DNA of 20,404 nt from an uncultured Peptococcaceae bacterium. Lineage in GTDB: Bacteria > Bacillota > Peptococcia > Peptococcales > Peptococcaceae. The stretch lies in NCBI GenBank assembly GCA_937922955.1, contig CALAKO010000231.1, forward strand, positions 1 through 20,404. Direction: 5' to 3'. The notes under the pieces were generated by a model. The model was given only the letters and a program-made list of their open reading frames with translations, searched no databases and was not told the DNA's origin. Positions 1-7,064 of this stretch are shown in pieces; the first letter of the stretch is position 1; every line of letters starts with the position of its first letter. Both the position numbers and the translations under genes were made by a program.

Positions 1-258
1 GTACAAATCGGATTCACTCATACAAAAAATTTTTTCGTGCACCGCCATATTTTCCGTTGCAGTGTCACCATCGATAAGTACCGTCCCTTGGCCAGCAAAA
101 ATGCGGTTCGCAATAATATTCATTAGTGTTGTTTTACCAGCGCCATTACGCCCCAATAGACCGTAAATTTTTCCTGGCTCAAAGTACATGGTCACATCGT
201 TCAGCGCAGTCACTGTTTTATACCGTTTTGATACGTGTTTAATCTCAATTCCTTTCAT
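1..258 (-). CDS. ABC transporter ATP-binding protein (N-terminal part, runs off the window)
   Basis: Only the first 86 codons are present; the gene continues past base 1. The protein begins MKGIEIKHVSKRYKTVTALN and has a clear Walker A (GRNGAGKTT, about residues 36-44), so it is the nucleotide-binding subunit of an ABC transporter. The start at 258 overlaps the end of the upstream GntR gene by 14 bases, which suggests translational coupling. A GntR/YtrA regulator followed directly by an ABC ATPase is the known ytr-type export or envelope-stress layout, usually with ABC-2 permeases downstream, which would lie outside the window. The substrate cannot be inferred. Confidence 0.9.
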   Translation of the reverse strand, partial: MKGIEIKHVSKRYKTVTALNDVTMYFEPGKIYGLLGRNGAGKTTLMNIIANRIFAGQGTVLIDGDTATENMAVHEKIFCMSESDLY

Positions 259-622
259 GATCGTATCCCCTTTCAATCAACGCAATGACCTCTTCCTTCG
301 TCATCGCCAATTTGTCGGCTTCATCTATCAATGTCTGAATATAACGCTCAAAAAACTGTCCTTGACGCTTTTTTCGAATCAACGCTACCGCACCTTGCTG
401 CACAAACATTCCTAAGCCACGTTTTTTATAAATAATGCCTTCATCAACGAGGATATTCATTCCCTTAAGAACGGTATGTGGATTGATCGCAAGCAACGCT
501 GAAATTTCATTCGTTGACGGTATTTTTTCGTTTTCGGAAAATGTACCAACGAAAATAGCATCTTCCAATTCTTCGGCAATTTGAATAAAAATCGGCTTTT
601 CACTATTCGGATCAATAAACAT
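245..622 (-). CDS. GntR family transcriptional regulator, YtrA subfamily
   Basis: This 125-aa protein has an N-terminal winged helix-turn-helix (about residues 10-75: FIQIAEELEDAIFVGTF, then IPSTNEISALLAINPHTV). Its short C-terminal tail of about 45 residues is helical. The lack of a large effector-binding domain is typical of YtrA-type GntR repressors, which sit at the head of ABC operons. It is the first gene of a leftward operon with the ABC ATPase whose start it overlaps. The start at 622 follows a GGAGGTGG ribosome binding site. A consensus promoter (681-709) and a palindrome (647-662) lie upstream, so autoregulation is likely. The ligand or signal is unknown. Confidence 0.92.
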   Translation of the reverse strand: MFIDPNSEKPIFIQIAEELEDAIFVGTFSENEKIPSTNEISALLAINPHTVLKGMNILVDEGIIYKKRGLGMFVQQGAVALIRKKRQGQFFERYIQTLIDEADKLAMTKEEVIALIERGYDHERN

Positions 623-646
623 TCACCCACCTCCCTACTTCTTCAG

Positions 647-662
647 TCAGTCACTTGACTAA
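647..662. promoter_or_regulatory. Palindromic operator candidate for the GntR regulator
   Basis: AGTCA-CT-TGACT forms a perfect 5+5 inverted repeat (649-660) that extends with near symmetry on both sides. It lies just downstream of the predicted transcription start of the GntR operon, a position where bound protein would block the polymerase. Assignment to this GntR protein is inference from location and symmetry. Confidence 0.5.
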
Positions 663-680
663 CCAACCATCTTACATTGC

Positions 681-709
681 ATTTTACACATCCATCCTAT
701 TTATGTCAA
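681..709 (-). promoter_or_regulatory. Sigma-A promoter of the first GntR-ABC operon
   Basis: On the minus strand, TTGACA (704-709) and TAAAAT (681-686) are separated by exactly 17 bases. The start of transcription would be near 674, about 50 bases before the GntR start codon. Confidence 0.8.
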
Positions 710-773
710 CACCTGTTTTTCATTCACGGACAAAGTTTTCTCCACAAAAAACCAATTTTCTTAAAACTTTTTC

Positions 774-802
774 TTGACAATCTCTTTATTATCCCATAGA
801 AT
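774..802 (+). promoter_or_regulatory. Sigma-A promoter of the T-box/trpXYZ operon
   Basis: TTGACA (774-779) and TAGAAT (797-802) are separated by 17 bases. Transcription should begin near 809, exactly where the folded T-box leader begins. Confidence 0.82.
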
Positions 803-808
803 GAATTC

Positions 809-1064
809 AAACCAGAGATGTGGAAGTAAAACCAGCACACGGTTGTATAGCGAGTCGGGGATGGTGGAAGCCTGATGGATACGCGCTGGCACAATGGGCC
901 ACGGAGGGCACTGTGAAAAGTTCGCTTAGTAGCAGCTGACGTTACACCCGCGTTAAGGGCGAGGGATGTGTTGGCATCCTGCATGAGGTGAGCGCATTGC
1001 GCTAAATAAGGTGGTACCGCAGATTATTCAACATCTGTCCTTGTAACAGGACAGGTGTTTTTTT
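809..1064 (+). promoter_or_regulatory. T-box leader (tRNA-sensing riboswitch), probable tryptophan specifier
   Basis: The conserved T-box core AAGGTGGTACCGC is at 1008-1020 and is followed by a terminator hairpin. Stem I can be folded. A lower helix GTGG/CCAC (820-823 with 899-902) and an upper helix CCAGC/GCTGG (832-836 with 885-889) enclose a specifier loop. Its 5' strand carries the AGTA motif (825-828) and its 3' strand is CACAATGGG (890-898). By position this reads codon TGG (895-897, Trp) followed by the usual unpaired purine, the same 9-base spacing I recall for glyQS leaders. AGCGAG (849-854) and the GGTGGAAGCC distal loop (863-872) match the Stem I apex, and AGCGC-ATT-GCGCT is a stem III-like hairpin. 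When uncharged cognate tRNA binds, the antiterminator forms and trpXYZ is transcribed. The UGGU discriminator-pairing sequence does not fit a usual G73 tRNA-Trp. Confidence 0.93.
1031..1064 (+). terminator. Conditional terminator of the T-box leader
   Basis: ACATCTGTCC (1031-1040) pairs with GGACAGGTGT (1049-1058) as a 10-bp stem with one G-U pair and an 8-base loop, followed by seven T. This is the OFF state of the T-box switch. Confidence 0.9.
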
Positions 1065-1122
1065 ATTATCAGCGGTCCTTCACTTCTGGCAAACCAACAA
1101 AATTAAATTGGAGGGATACCCT

Positions 1123-2163
1123 ATGAAAAACAAAACTTTTAAGAAACTCGTTGCTTCTGTACTTGCTGCCTCTATGCTTGTTGCCTTTGCCGGTTGTGGC
1201 GGTGGATCGGATTCTTCCAGCGAATCTTCATCCAGCGCAGCCTCTGAAAGCGGCGATGTAAAAACTGTCGCCATTATCCAGGCTCAAGACAACCCAGCCT
1301 TTGATGATATGCGAGAAGGGCTGATCGAAGAACTGGAAGCCAAAGGTTATGGCGAAGACAAAGTAAAGATTGAATTCCAGAACGCCCAGGGTGATGCATC
1401 CAACCTGAACACCATCGTGCAGAATCTCATCACCGAAGGCGTGGATGTGCTGGCGCCAATCGCCACCCCTGCTACGCAGGCCTGTGTTGCAGCTGGCAGC
1501 GACATTCCAGTATTCTTCACCGCTGTCAGTGACCCAGTGGCTGCTGGTGTCATCACCGAAATGGAACATCCAGACAAGAATGCCACCGGTACCAGCAATG
1601 CCATCCCTGTTGAGGACATCTTCGCTCTGGCTGAAAAACTAACCCCAGACGTTAAATCCTATGGCTTCATCTACAACACCAGCGAAGACAACGCGGTTTC
1701 TACCGTCGAAGCTGCAAAAGCATACCTTGATGAAAAGAACATCAGCTATGAAGAAGCCGTCGTCACCAACTCTTCTGAAGTTCAGCAAGCTGCTCAGAAC
1801 CTCTTCCCTAAAGTAGATGCTGTCTTCATTCCTAACTCCGCAATGGTTCAGAGTGCAATGGCTCTCGTCAGCGATGTTGCCATCGAAAACAAAAAACCTA
1901 CCTACTCTTGCAGTGCCGCCACTGTTGAAGCAGGTGCCATGGCTACCGTTGCAATGAGCGATAAAGAAATCGGTGCTGCAACCGCAGATATGATCATCCA
2001 GTACCTGGAAGGTACCGCTGTTGAAGATATCCCTGCCATCGTCTTCCCTGCCAGCGATGAAGTGCTTAATGAAGATGTCATTGCCAGCCTTGGCATTACC
2101 TTCCCAGATGGTGCCACTGATAACGCCGTCTTTGTCAAAACAAGCACTGGTGACGAAGAATAA
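1123..2163 (+). CDS. trpX: ABC transporter substrate-binding lipoprotein, TrpX family
   Basis: This 346-aa protein begins with a basic N-terminus and hydrophobic stretch ending in the lipobox VAFAGC (Cys near residue 25). A Ser/Gly-rich linker follows, so it is a membrane-anchored extracytoplasmic binding protein. The mature part (VKTVAIIQAQDNPAFDDMRE...) matches the ABC_sub_bind family (PF04392), a type I periplasmic-binding fold. The start at 1123 is chosen over an in-frame TTG at 1108 because GGAGGG (1110-1115) then lies 7 bases upstream. It is the first gene behind the T-box and is followed by a matching permease and ATPase. TrpXYZ systems are predicted tryptophan (or aromatic amino acid) importers in Firmicutes, often under T-box control. 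Substrate assignment rests on the specifier codon and family, not on binding-site residues. Confidence 0.88.
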   Translation: MKNKTFKKLVASVLAASMLVAFAGCGGGSDSSSESSSSAASESGDVKTVAIIQAQDNPAFDDMREGLIEELEAKGYGEDKVKIEFQNAQGDASNLNTIVQNLITEGVDVLAPIATPATQACVAAGSDIPVFFTAVSDPVAAGVITEMEHPDKNATGTSNAIPVEDIFALAEKLTPDVKSYGFIYNTSEDNAVSTVEAAKAYLDEKNISYEEAVVTNSSEVQQAAQNLFPKVDAVFIPNSAMVQSAMALVSDVAIENKKPTYSCSAATVEAGAMATVAMSDKEIGAATADMIIQYLEGTAVEDIPAIVFPASDEVLNEDVIASLGITFPDGATDNAVFVKTSTGDEE

Positions 2164-2193
2164 TCTTGAAATAAAAGGAGATGTCATTTTCCC

Positions 2194-3105
2194 ATGACGC
2201 TGTTTATTGGCAGCCTGCAGCTGGGCCTCATTTATGGCTTCCTGGCAATAGGCATATACATTTCATTTCGCATCATGAACATTCCGGATCTGACCGCCGA
2301 AGGTAGCTTTACCTTCGGCTTGGTCGTGTCCGCTGTCTGCGCCGACGCCGGTCATCCACTTCTCGGCATTGTACTGGCATTAATTGCCGGTGCTGTAGCC
2401 GGGGTTGTCACCGGTGCGCTGAACGTATACCTGCGCATACCAGCCATCCTCGCTGGTATTCTTACCATGAGCGGACTCTATTCCATCAACCTTCTGACAA
2501 TGGACAGCAAGTCCAATCTGACCCTGATTGGCACCGATACCATCTTCAGCCTCATTGCACCAATCTTTGGCAATGATCTCGATATGGCCAAAACCATGGT
2601 CAACCTGATTCTGGTCGCCTTAGTCATTTTCCTGATCTATACCTTCTTTAAAACACGCATTGGTCTCTCGATCCGTGCCACTGGGGACAATGAATACATG
2701 GTTCGTGCCTCTTCCATCAACATCAGTGTGACAAAGATCCTGGCATTGGCATTAAGCAATGCCATCATTGCCCTGTCTGGCGGAATTCTCGCCCAATACC
2801 AGCAGTTCGCCGATATTTCCAGCGGGGTTGGGATGTTAGTTGTGGGGCTGGCTTCCGTCATCATCGGGGAAGCATTCCTGGGACAGCGCGGCATTCTCTG
2901 TGGCCTCTGCGCCGCTGTGCTCGGGTCCATCATCTATCGTTTGCTGATTGCCCTTGCTTATCAGACCAACATCTTCCCTTCAGCAGCGTTCCGTCTGCTT
3001 TCAGCGGTCATTGTTACGATTGCGCTGGCCATTCCAGCCATCAAACAGCTTATTGATATGTCACGTAAGAGAAAGGAGAATCTCAGCCATGCTGACCTTG
3101 ACTAA
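2194..3105 (+). CDS. trpY: ABC transporter permease, TrpY-like
   Basis: A 303-aa, very hydrophobic protein with roughly eight to nine membrane segments. It begins MTLFIGSLQLGLIYGFLAIG, has the motif MNIPDLTAEGSFTFG (about residues 28-42) typical of this branch of BPD_transp_2 permeases, and carries a cytoplasmic loop (TRIGLSIRATGDNEYMVRAS) that probably contacts the ATPase. AAAAGGAG lies 13 bases before the start; an ATG at 2181 is in another frame and too close to the site. The gene lies 30 bases after trpX and overlaps the ATPase gene by 17 bases, so all three are one operon. Confidence 0.9.
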   Translation: MTLFIGSLQLGLIYGFLAIGIYISFRIMNIPDLTAEGSFTFGLVVSAVCADAGHPLLGIVLALIAGAVAGVVTGALNVYLRIPAILAGILTMSGLYSINLLTMDSKSNLTLIGTDTIFSLIAPIFGNDLDMAKTMVNLILVALVIFLIYTFFKTRIGLSIRATGDNEYMVRASSINISVTKILALALSNAIIALSGGILAQYQQFADISSGVGMLVVGLASVIIGEAFLGQRGILCGLCAAVLGSIIYRLLIALAYQTNIFPSAAFRLLSAVIVTIALAIPAIKQLIDMSRKRKENLSHADLD

Positions 3106-3880
3106 ACTGACGAAAACCTTTTCGACTGGCTCCGGCTATTCGCACAAGGCACTGGACGGGCTTTCTCTCACTGTAGACAAAGGCAATTTCATCACCATTG
3201 TTGGCTCAAACGGTGCTGGTAAATCCACACTGTTCAACGCCATCTGCGGTGATTTCTTCGTTGACCGCGGCCGCATCGAACTGGAAGGCAAAGACATCAC
3301 CTACATGCCTGCCCATAAACGTTCCCGCATCATTGGGCGTCTTTTCCAGGACCCATTACGCGGCAGCGCGCCAAACATGACCATTGAGGAAAATCTGGCT
3401 CTGGCTTACACCTCCGGCCGCATTGGACCGTTGCGTTTTCCACTCTCCAAGAAAAACCGCGACATCTTTCGCGAACACCTTGCTCGCTTTGGCATGGGCC
3501 TGGAAGACCGCGTTAATGTCAAAGTCGGCACCCTTTCCGGCGGCCAACGTCAAGCCCTAGCGCTCGTTATGACCACCATTGTCGTACCGGATATCCTGCT
3601 CTTGGACGAACACACCGCAGCTCTTGACCCTGTCAGTGCTGAAACCGTCATGCGCTTGACCAACGACATCGTTGCCGAAAACAACATCACCACTCTGATG
3701 ATTACCCACAACCTCGAAAGCGCCCTGCATGTCGGTAACCGCACCATCATGATGGACAGCGGCAAAATCATTCTCGATATCAAAGGCGAAGAACGTGCCG
3801 GAATGACGGGACAGGACATCATGCAATATTATAAAAACGCCAACATCATGCTCGCAGACCGCATGCTGCTGACTCGATAA
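3089..3880 (+). CDS. trpZ: ABC transporter ATP-binding protein, TrpZ-like
   Basis: This 263-aa protein has all ABC ATPase motifs: Walker A GSNGAGKST, Q-loop (FQDP), signature LSGGQRQ, Walker B ILLLDEHTAALDP and the switch histidine in MITHNLE. The DEHTA variant of Walker B is common in this transporter family. The start at 3089 is preceded by AAAGGAG with 10 bases spacing and overlaps the end of the permease gene. A longer in-frame extension to 2948 is open but lies wholly inside the permease gene and has no ribosome binding site, so it was not used. It powers import of the TrpX-bound substrate. Confidence 0.9.
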   Translation: MLTLTKLTKTFSTGSGYSHKALDGLSLTVDKGNFITIVGSNGAGKSTLFNAICGDFFVDRGRIELEGKDITYMPAHKRSRIIGRLFQDPLRGSAPNMTIEENLALAYTSGRIGPLRFPLSKKNRDIFREHLARFGMGLEDRVNVKVGTLSGGQRQALALVMTTIVVPDILLLDEHTAALDPVSAETVMRLTNDIVAENNITTLMITHNLESALHVGNRTIMMDSGKIILDIKGEERAGMTGQDIMQYYKNANIMLADRMLLTR

Positions 3881-3898
3881 AGACTTTCCTTGCAAATC

Positions 3899-3948
3899 AA
3901 AGAGCGGTCACACAAACGATATTTTCGCTTGTGTGACCGCTCTTTTCA
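3899..3948. terminator. Bidirectional terminator between trpZ and the convergent operon
   Basis: AAAGAGCGGTCACACAA (3899-3915) and its exact complement (3929-3945) form a perfect 17-bp stem with a 13-base loop. The A-rich and T-rich ends let it work on both strands. The stop codon of the 27-aa peptide gene on the minus strand (3946-3948) touches its edge. Confidence 0.9.
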
Positions 3949-4029
3949 TTTCTTACGCCGCTTCAATAGCCCATTCACAACCGGCAATAGAATCAAAATC
4001 AATACCAGCCATTGTGGCAAATCTGGCAT
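3946..4029 (-). CDS. 27-aa single-span membrane peptide
   Basis: The peptide reads MPDLPQWLVLILILL, then PVVNGLL, and ends in the basic tail KRRKK. It has one hydrophobic segment (about residues 7-22) and a positive C-terminus expected to stay inside. The start is preceded by AAGGAGGAGG, one of the strongest ribosome binding sites in the window, which argues strongly that this short frame is translated. It is the last gene of the second GntR-ABC operon, 21 bases after the DUF3592-like gene and just before the shared terminator. It may be a small accessory subunit of the ABC-2 exporter or an independent membrane peptide. I recognise no family. Confidence 0.6.
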   Translation of the reverse strand: MPDLPQWLVLILILLPVVNGLLKRRKK

Positions 4030-4050
4030 GACAGCCTCCTCCTTCTATAC

Positions 4051-4410
4051 TTAGTCAAAGAAATACGCCGCCACTCCACACACCACAGCAATCATTAAAG
4101 CTATGCCTACACGGCGAAACGACGCTTGATACAGTCGTTCCGGTGCGTTCACATCATAGCGAATGCTCACCTCATCACCTATCTGAGCATACCCCGGAAC
4201 ATGAACGCGATTTTCTGAAACATAGGTGTGCGTTCCGACTTTATGACTGATCGTCGCCCACTTTGCCCAGTAAATCAGATTGATTGTTTGAATCGTGCCA
4301 GTTGTTCTCTCACTGTGACGACGAACAATCAGCAGCTGTCCAGCGTTGAACAAAGCAAAGAGCAAAGCCAGCGCCGCCACGATCAACAGAACCAATACAT
4401 CGCTGCTCAT
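4051..4410 (-). CDS. DUF3592-like small membrane protein
   Basis: This 119-aa protein has an N-terminal membrane helix (about residues 4-28) and a C-terminal one (about 100-117). Between them lies a beta-rich domain with the pattern PGYAQIGDEVSIRYDVNAPERLY, which resembles DUF3592 proteins (the GD-V-V-YDP-P-- motif). The biochemical role of this family is not established. The start is preceded by AAGGA with 9 bases spacing, and the gene follows the ABC-2 permease by 13 bases, so it belongs to the same operon. Confidence 0.8.
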   Translation of the reverse strand: MSSDVLVLLIVAALALLFALFNAGQLLIVRRHSERTTGTIQTINLIYWAKWATISHKVGTHTYVSENRVHVPGYAQIGDEVSIRYDVNAPERLYQASFRRVGIALMIAVVCGVAAYFFD

Positions 4411-4423
4411 CCTACCACTTCCT

Positions 4424-5071
4424 TTATATCAACTCAGCGCGACGATAAAATCTCACAGACACACAGGCCGAAACCAGCAAAATAACCATTGCCAGCGCCG
4501 CCATTCCTATACATAGCGCAGTTCCTGAAACAGCTTCGAAAGGAATCGATGCCGTCAACAGATTCATCTTGAGCAATGCAGGCAAAATGAACGGTGACGC
4601 CATGATGATGATTACAAACGCAAACTTTGTTTTTTCATACCCAAGTCGATACTCTACCGGCAAGTAAATACCAACAAAGCAAGCCAACACCAATAAGGTT
4701 CCTGCCACCATGACGCCGTTGAGACGTCCTAAACCAGGAAATAGCATCGTTTCAAGAAAAAATATCGCAGCGCATGCCACAAAGATTACCAGGCAGAAAA
4801 CATATTTTGACACGACCATCTGACTACGTGAATACGGCGTTGCACTCAGCAGCAGTGCCGCATGTTTATACTGAAACTCCTTGAGCGAGAGATATTGCAG
4901 CAGCATGCAAACTGCAAAAATTTCCGCCAACACAAATCCCAGCGTTCCGGCAAATTCTGGCACCCGCCAAATCATGAATGGCGGAATCAGGATGGACACT
5001 ACCAACATCAGCAACACATATTTTTTCACGATCAAAAAATCCTTTTTCACTAAGTAAAACAACATCGTCAT
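4424..5071 (-). CDS. ABC-2 type permease of the GntR-regulated exporter
   Basis: A 215-aa protein with about six hydrophobic segments, beginning MTMLFYLVKKDFLIVKKYVL. The amphipathic start with lysines and the loop YKHAALLLSATPYSRSQMVVSKY are typical of ABC-2 permeases in bacitracin/YtrC-like modules (ABC2_membrane_5 type). The ATG at 5071 overlaps the stop of the ATPase gene as ATGA; a second ATG six bases on (5065) gives a better distance to GGAGG, so either may be used. It works with the adjacent ATPase, probably exporting or removing a lipid- or peptide-like compound. The substrate is unknown. Confidence 0.85.
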   Translation of the reverse strand: MTMLFYLVKKDFLIVKKYVLLMLVVSILIPPFMIWRVPEFAGTLGFVLAEIFAVCMLLQYLSLKEFQYKHAALLLSATPYSRSQMVVSKYVFCLVIFVACAAIFFLETMLFPGLGRLNGVMVAGTLLVLACFVGIYLPVEYRLGYEKTKFAFVIIIMASPFILPALLKMNLLTASIPFEAVSGTALCIGMAALAMVILLVSACVSVRFYRRAELI

Positions 5072-5925
5072 TCCCCTCCTTCCAAATGTGCCAACATAAT
5101 ATCCTCGATCGTTGGGCGTTCCACCACAAGGCCCGGAATCTGCGCCACCATTTCATCGACATGACTCGTCAGGCCGGAAAAGCTAAAAGCTGATTCACTC
5201 AACACCACAAACAGCCGACGCAGATCATTGTTGAGCAACGCACGATCTCCTTTTACAATGCGGTAATGGTCCATCAAGGCATCTTTCTCTTCTTGAAAAA
5301 GAATATGTCCGTGATCGATCATCACCAACACATCGGCAATCTTATCTAAATCAGATGTAATATGTGTCGAAAACAACACCCCTCTGCCGCCTGATTCCAT
5401 AAAATCCCGCAACACATCCAAAAACTGCCGCCGAACCAAAGGGTCCAGGCCGCTGGTTGGCTCATCCATGATGAGCAGTTCCGCCTTATGGGAAAGCGCC
5501 AACGCCAGCGCAAACTTCATTTTCATTCCTGTTGACATGGTTTGAATACGCTGCTTCGGCGATAAGGAAAACCGTTCCATATACCGTTGAAAATCCGCTT
5601 CACACCAGGTTGAATACGCCGGCGCAATGACCGACTTCATTTCCTGAGCCGTCAGCTCTTCATAAAAGCATCCATGGTCCAATACCACGCCAATGCGATC
5701 CTTCATTTGCTGAGCATCAGTGACCGCATGCAAGCCAAACGCCTGAACATCTCCGCCGTCACACTGAGTGAGGCCTAGTATGGCACGCAACGTGGTTGAT
5801 TTCCCTGCGCCATTGGCACCGATCAAGCCCGTGATGCATCCTTCTGGAACAGAAAATGATACATTTTGCAACGCAAAATCTCCATAGGATTTGTTCAATC
5901 CCGACACCTGTAACACCATCTCCAT
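5068..5925 (-). CDS. ABC transporter ATP-binding protein, YtrB-like
   Basis: This 285-aa protein has Walker A (GANGAGKST), Walker B (LLIMDEPTSGLDP) and the switch histidine (STHIT). The signature is MSTGMKMK instead of LSGGQ, a change usual in YtrB/bacitracin-type export ATPases. About 80 residues after the core form the C-terminal extension of this subfamily. The ATG at 5925 is preceded by GAGGAGG with 7 bases spacing; an in-frame TTG at 5931 is less likely. The start lies two bases after the stop of the GntR gene and the end overlaps the permease, so expression is tightly coupled. Confidence 0.9.
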   Translation of the reverse strand: MEMVLQVSGLNKSYGDFALQNVSFSVPEGCITGLIGANGAGKSTTLRAILGLTQCDGGDVQAFGLHAVTDAQQMKDRIGVVLDHGCFYEELTAQEMKSVIAPAYSTWCEADFQRYMERFSLSPKQRIQTMSTGMKMKFALALALSHKAELLIMDEPTSGLDPLVRRQFLDVLRDFMESGGRGVLFSTHITSDLDKIADVLVMIDHGHILFQEEKDALMDHYRIVKGDRALLNNDLRRLFVVLSESAFSFSGLTSHVDEMVAQIPGLVVERPTIEDIMLAHLEGGE

Positions 5926-5927
5926 GT

Positions 5928-6302
5928 TCAATCCTCCTCATATAGAATGTCCATCATTTCATTCAGCTCTTCTTTTGTGATTGATAAGGTCTTTGCCAAG
6001 CCAATCATCTCTTGCATTTTCTCTTCCACCATTCGCCGCTTCGAATCTCTAAGCAACTCAATATTGCCAGCGGACACGAAGGTTCCCACGCCAACCTGAC
6101 TGGTAACAAAACCTTCTTTTTCCAGCTCATCGTACACACGGCGAATTGTTAACACACTGACCTTCAATTCATTGGCAAACGTGCGAATGGATGGCAGCGG
6201 TGCTCCCTCGGTCAGTTCTTCTTTTAAAATAGCCTCCTTGATCTGATCTTTAATCTGTTGATACAACGGCTGATTGGATGAATTTGATAAAACAATTTTC
6301 AC
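5928..6302 (-). CDS. GntR family transcriptional regulator, YtrA subfamily (second copy)
   Basis: This 124-aa protein has an N-terminal winged helix (residues 10-78: YQQIKDQIKEAILK, LPSIRTFANELKVSVLTIRR) and a short helical C-terminus. It is the same architecture as the regulator at 245-622. Translation starts at GTG (6302), 10 bases after GGAGG. It heads the operon of ATPase, permease, DUF3592-like protein and 27-aa peptide. A consensus promoter and inverted repeats lie directly upstream, so it probably represses its own operon until an inducer, perhaps a cell-envelope antibiotic as for YtrA, is present. Confidence 0.92.
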   Translation of the reverse strand: MKIVLSNSSNQPLYQQIKDQIKEAILKEELTEGAPLPSIRTFANELKVSVLTIRRVYDELEKEGFVTSQVGVGTFVSAGNIELLRDSKRRMVEEKMQEMIGLAKTLSITKEELNEMMDILYEED

Positions 6303-6326
6303 CTTTTCTTACCCTCCTTCGCACGA

Positions 6327-6356
6327 TGTGATGTTATTACATACACAGTATATACT
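6327..6356. promoter_or_regulatory. Inverted repeats around the start of the second GntR operon (operator candidates)
   Basis: ATGT-TATT-ACAT forms perfect 4-bp arms inside a wider TGTG...CACA near-palindrome that covers the transcription start. AGTATATACT (6347-6356) is a perfect palindrome over the -10 box. They are different in sequence from the operator candidate of the first GntR operon, so the two regulators may bind different sites. Assignment is inference. Confidence 0.4.
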
Positions 6357-6375
6357 CAATTCACAATTCTGTCAA
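6347..6375 (-). promoter_or_regulatory. Sigma-A promoter of the second GntR-ABC operon
   Basis: On the minus strand, TTGACA (6370-6375) and TATACT (6347-6352) are spaced by 17 bases. The predicted start of transcription is near 6340, about 38 bases before the GTG start. Confidence 0.82.
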
Positions 6376-6390
6376 TCTCATAAAAAAGAA

Positions 6391-6419
6391 TTGCCAAGCA
6401 GCGCTTGGTGCACTATCAT
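6391..6419 (+). promoter_or_regulatory. xpt promoter with an internal palindrome
   Basis: TTGCCA (6391-6396) and TATCAT (6414-6419) are spaced by 17 bases. The spacer region contains CCAAGC-AGC-GCTTGG (6394-6408), a perfect 6+6 inverted repeat overlapping the -35 box, where a repressor could act. The leader is only about 30 bases long, so there is no room for a purine riboswitch. Confidence 0.6.
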
Positions 6420-6457
6420 AGAAGAATACACGATGAAAATTGAGGGAGGCACTCATC

Positions 6458-7030
6458 ATGGAGCAATTAAAACAACGTATTTTTCAGGACGGCGTCGTCA
6501 AACCTGGCAATGTCCTTAAAGTCGACAGTTTTTTAAATCATCAAATGGACATCGCTTTTATCAACGAAATCGGCAAGGAATTCAAGCGTCGTTTCGCTGA
6601 TGCGCCGATCAACAAAATACTCACGATTGAAGCTTCTGGCATTGGCATTGCCTGCCTGGCGGCCCAGCATTTTAATGTGCCGGTGGTTTTCGCAAAGAAA
6701 TCACAGAGCATCAATCTCGATGGGGATCTCTATCATTCAAAGGTTGAATCCTTCACCCACAAGCGCGTGTACGACGTCGTTGTGAGCAAAAAATTCCTTG
6801 GTCCGGACGACCATGTTCTGGTCATTGACGATTTTCTTGCCAACGGCTGTGCCTTGGAAGGGTTGATTGAAATCATCAATGCCGCTGGCGCCACCCTTGA
6901 AGGCTGCGGCATTGTCATTGAAAAGGGTTTCCAGCATGGCGGCGATCGTCTGCGCGAACGCGGTATCCGCGTGGAATCGCTGGCCATCATCGAAAACATG
7001 ACCAGCGACAGTCTGACCTTCCGCGATTAA
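6458..7030 (+). CDS. xpt: Xanthine phosphoribosyltransferase
   Basis: This 190-aa protein converts xanthine and PRPP to XMP in purine salvage. The PRPP-binding motif LVIDDFLANGCA is at about residues 121-132, and the N-terminal part (MEQLKQRIFQDGVVKPGNVLKV..., FLNHQMD) and EASGIGIACLAA match Xpt over the full usual length. The ATG at 6458 follows GGGAGG with 8 bases spacing; an upstream TTG at 6440 overlaps that site and is rejected. It is monocistronic or read with the ECF S component, from which a terminator separates it. No pbuX-type permease is next to it. Confidence 0.95.
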   Translation: MEQLKQRIFQDGVVKPGNVLKVDSFLNHQMDIAFINEIGKEFKRRFADAPINKILTIEASGIGIACLAAQHFNVPVVFAKKSQSINLDGDLYHSKVESFTHKRVYDVVVSKKFLGPDDHVLVIDDFLANGCALEGLIEIINAAGATLEGCGIVIEKGFQHGGDRLRERGIRVESLAIIENMTSDSLTFRD

Positions 7031-7064
7031 ATCTGGCACCTTATCTGACCTTATCAACATTTTT

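Noticed and set aside
724..984. Minus-strand 86-codon open frame over the T-box leader
   Set aside because: It covers the promoter and folded T-box RNA on the other strand, has no ribosome binding site and no protein-like composition.
2948..3088. N-terminal extension of the trpZ ATPase by 47 codons
   Set aside because: The extension lies inside the permease gene, has no ribosome binding site and does not resemble an ABC ATPase; the ATG at 3089 has both.
6303..6457. Purine riboswitch before xpt
   Set aside because: The space between the predicted transcription start and the start codon is about 30 bases and no conserved purine-aptamer helices could be drawn.
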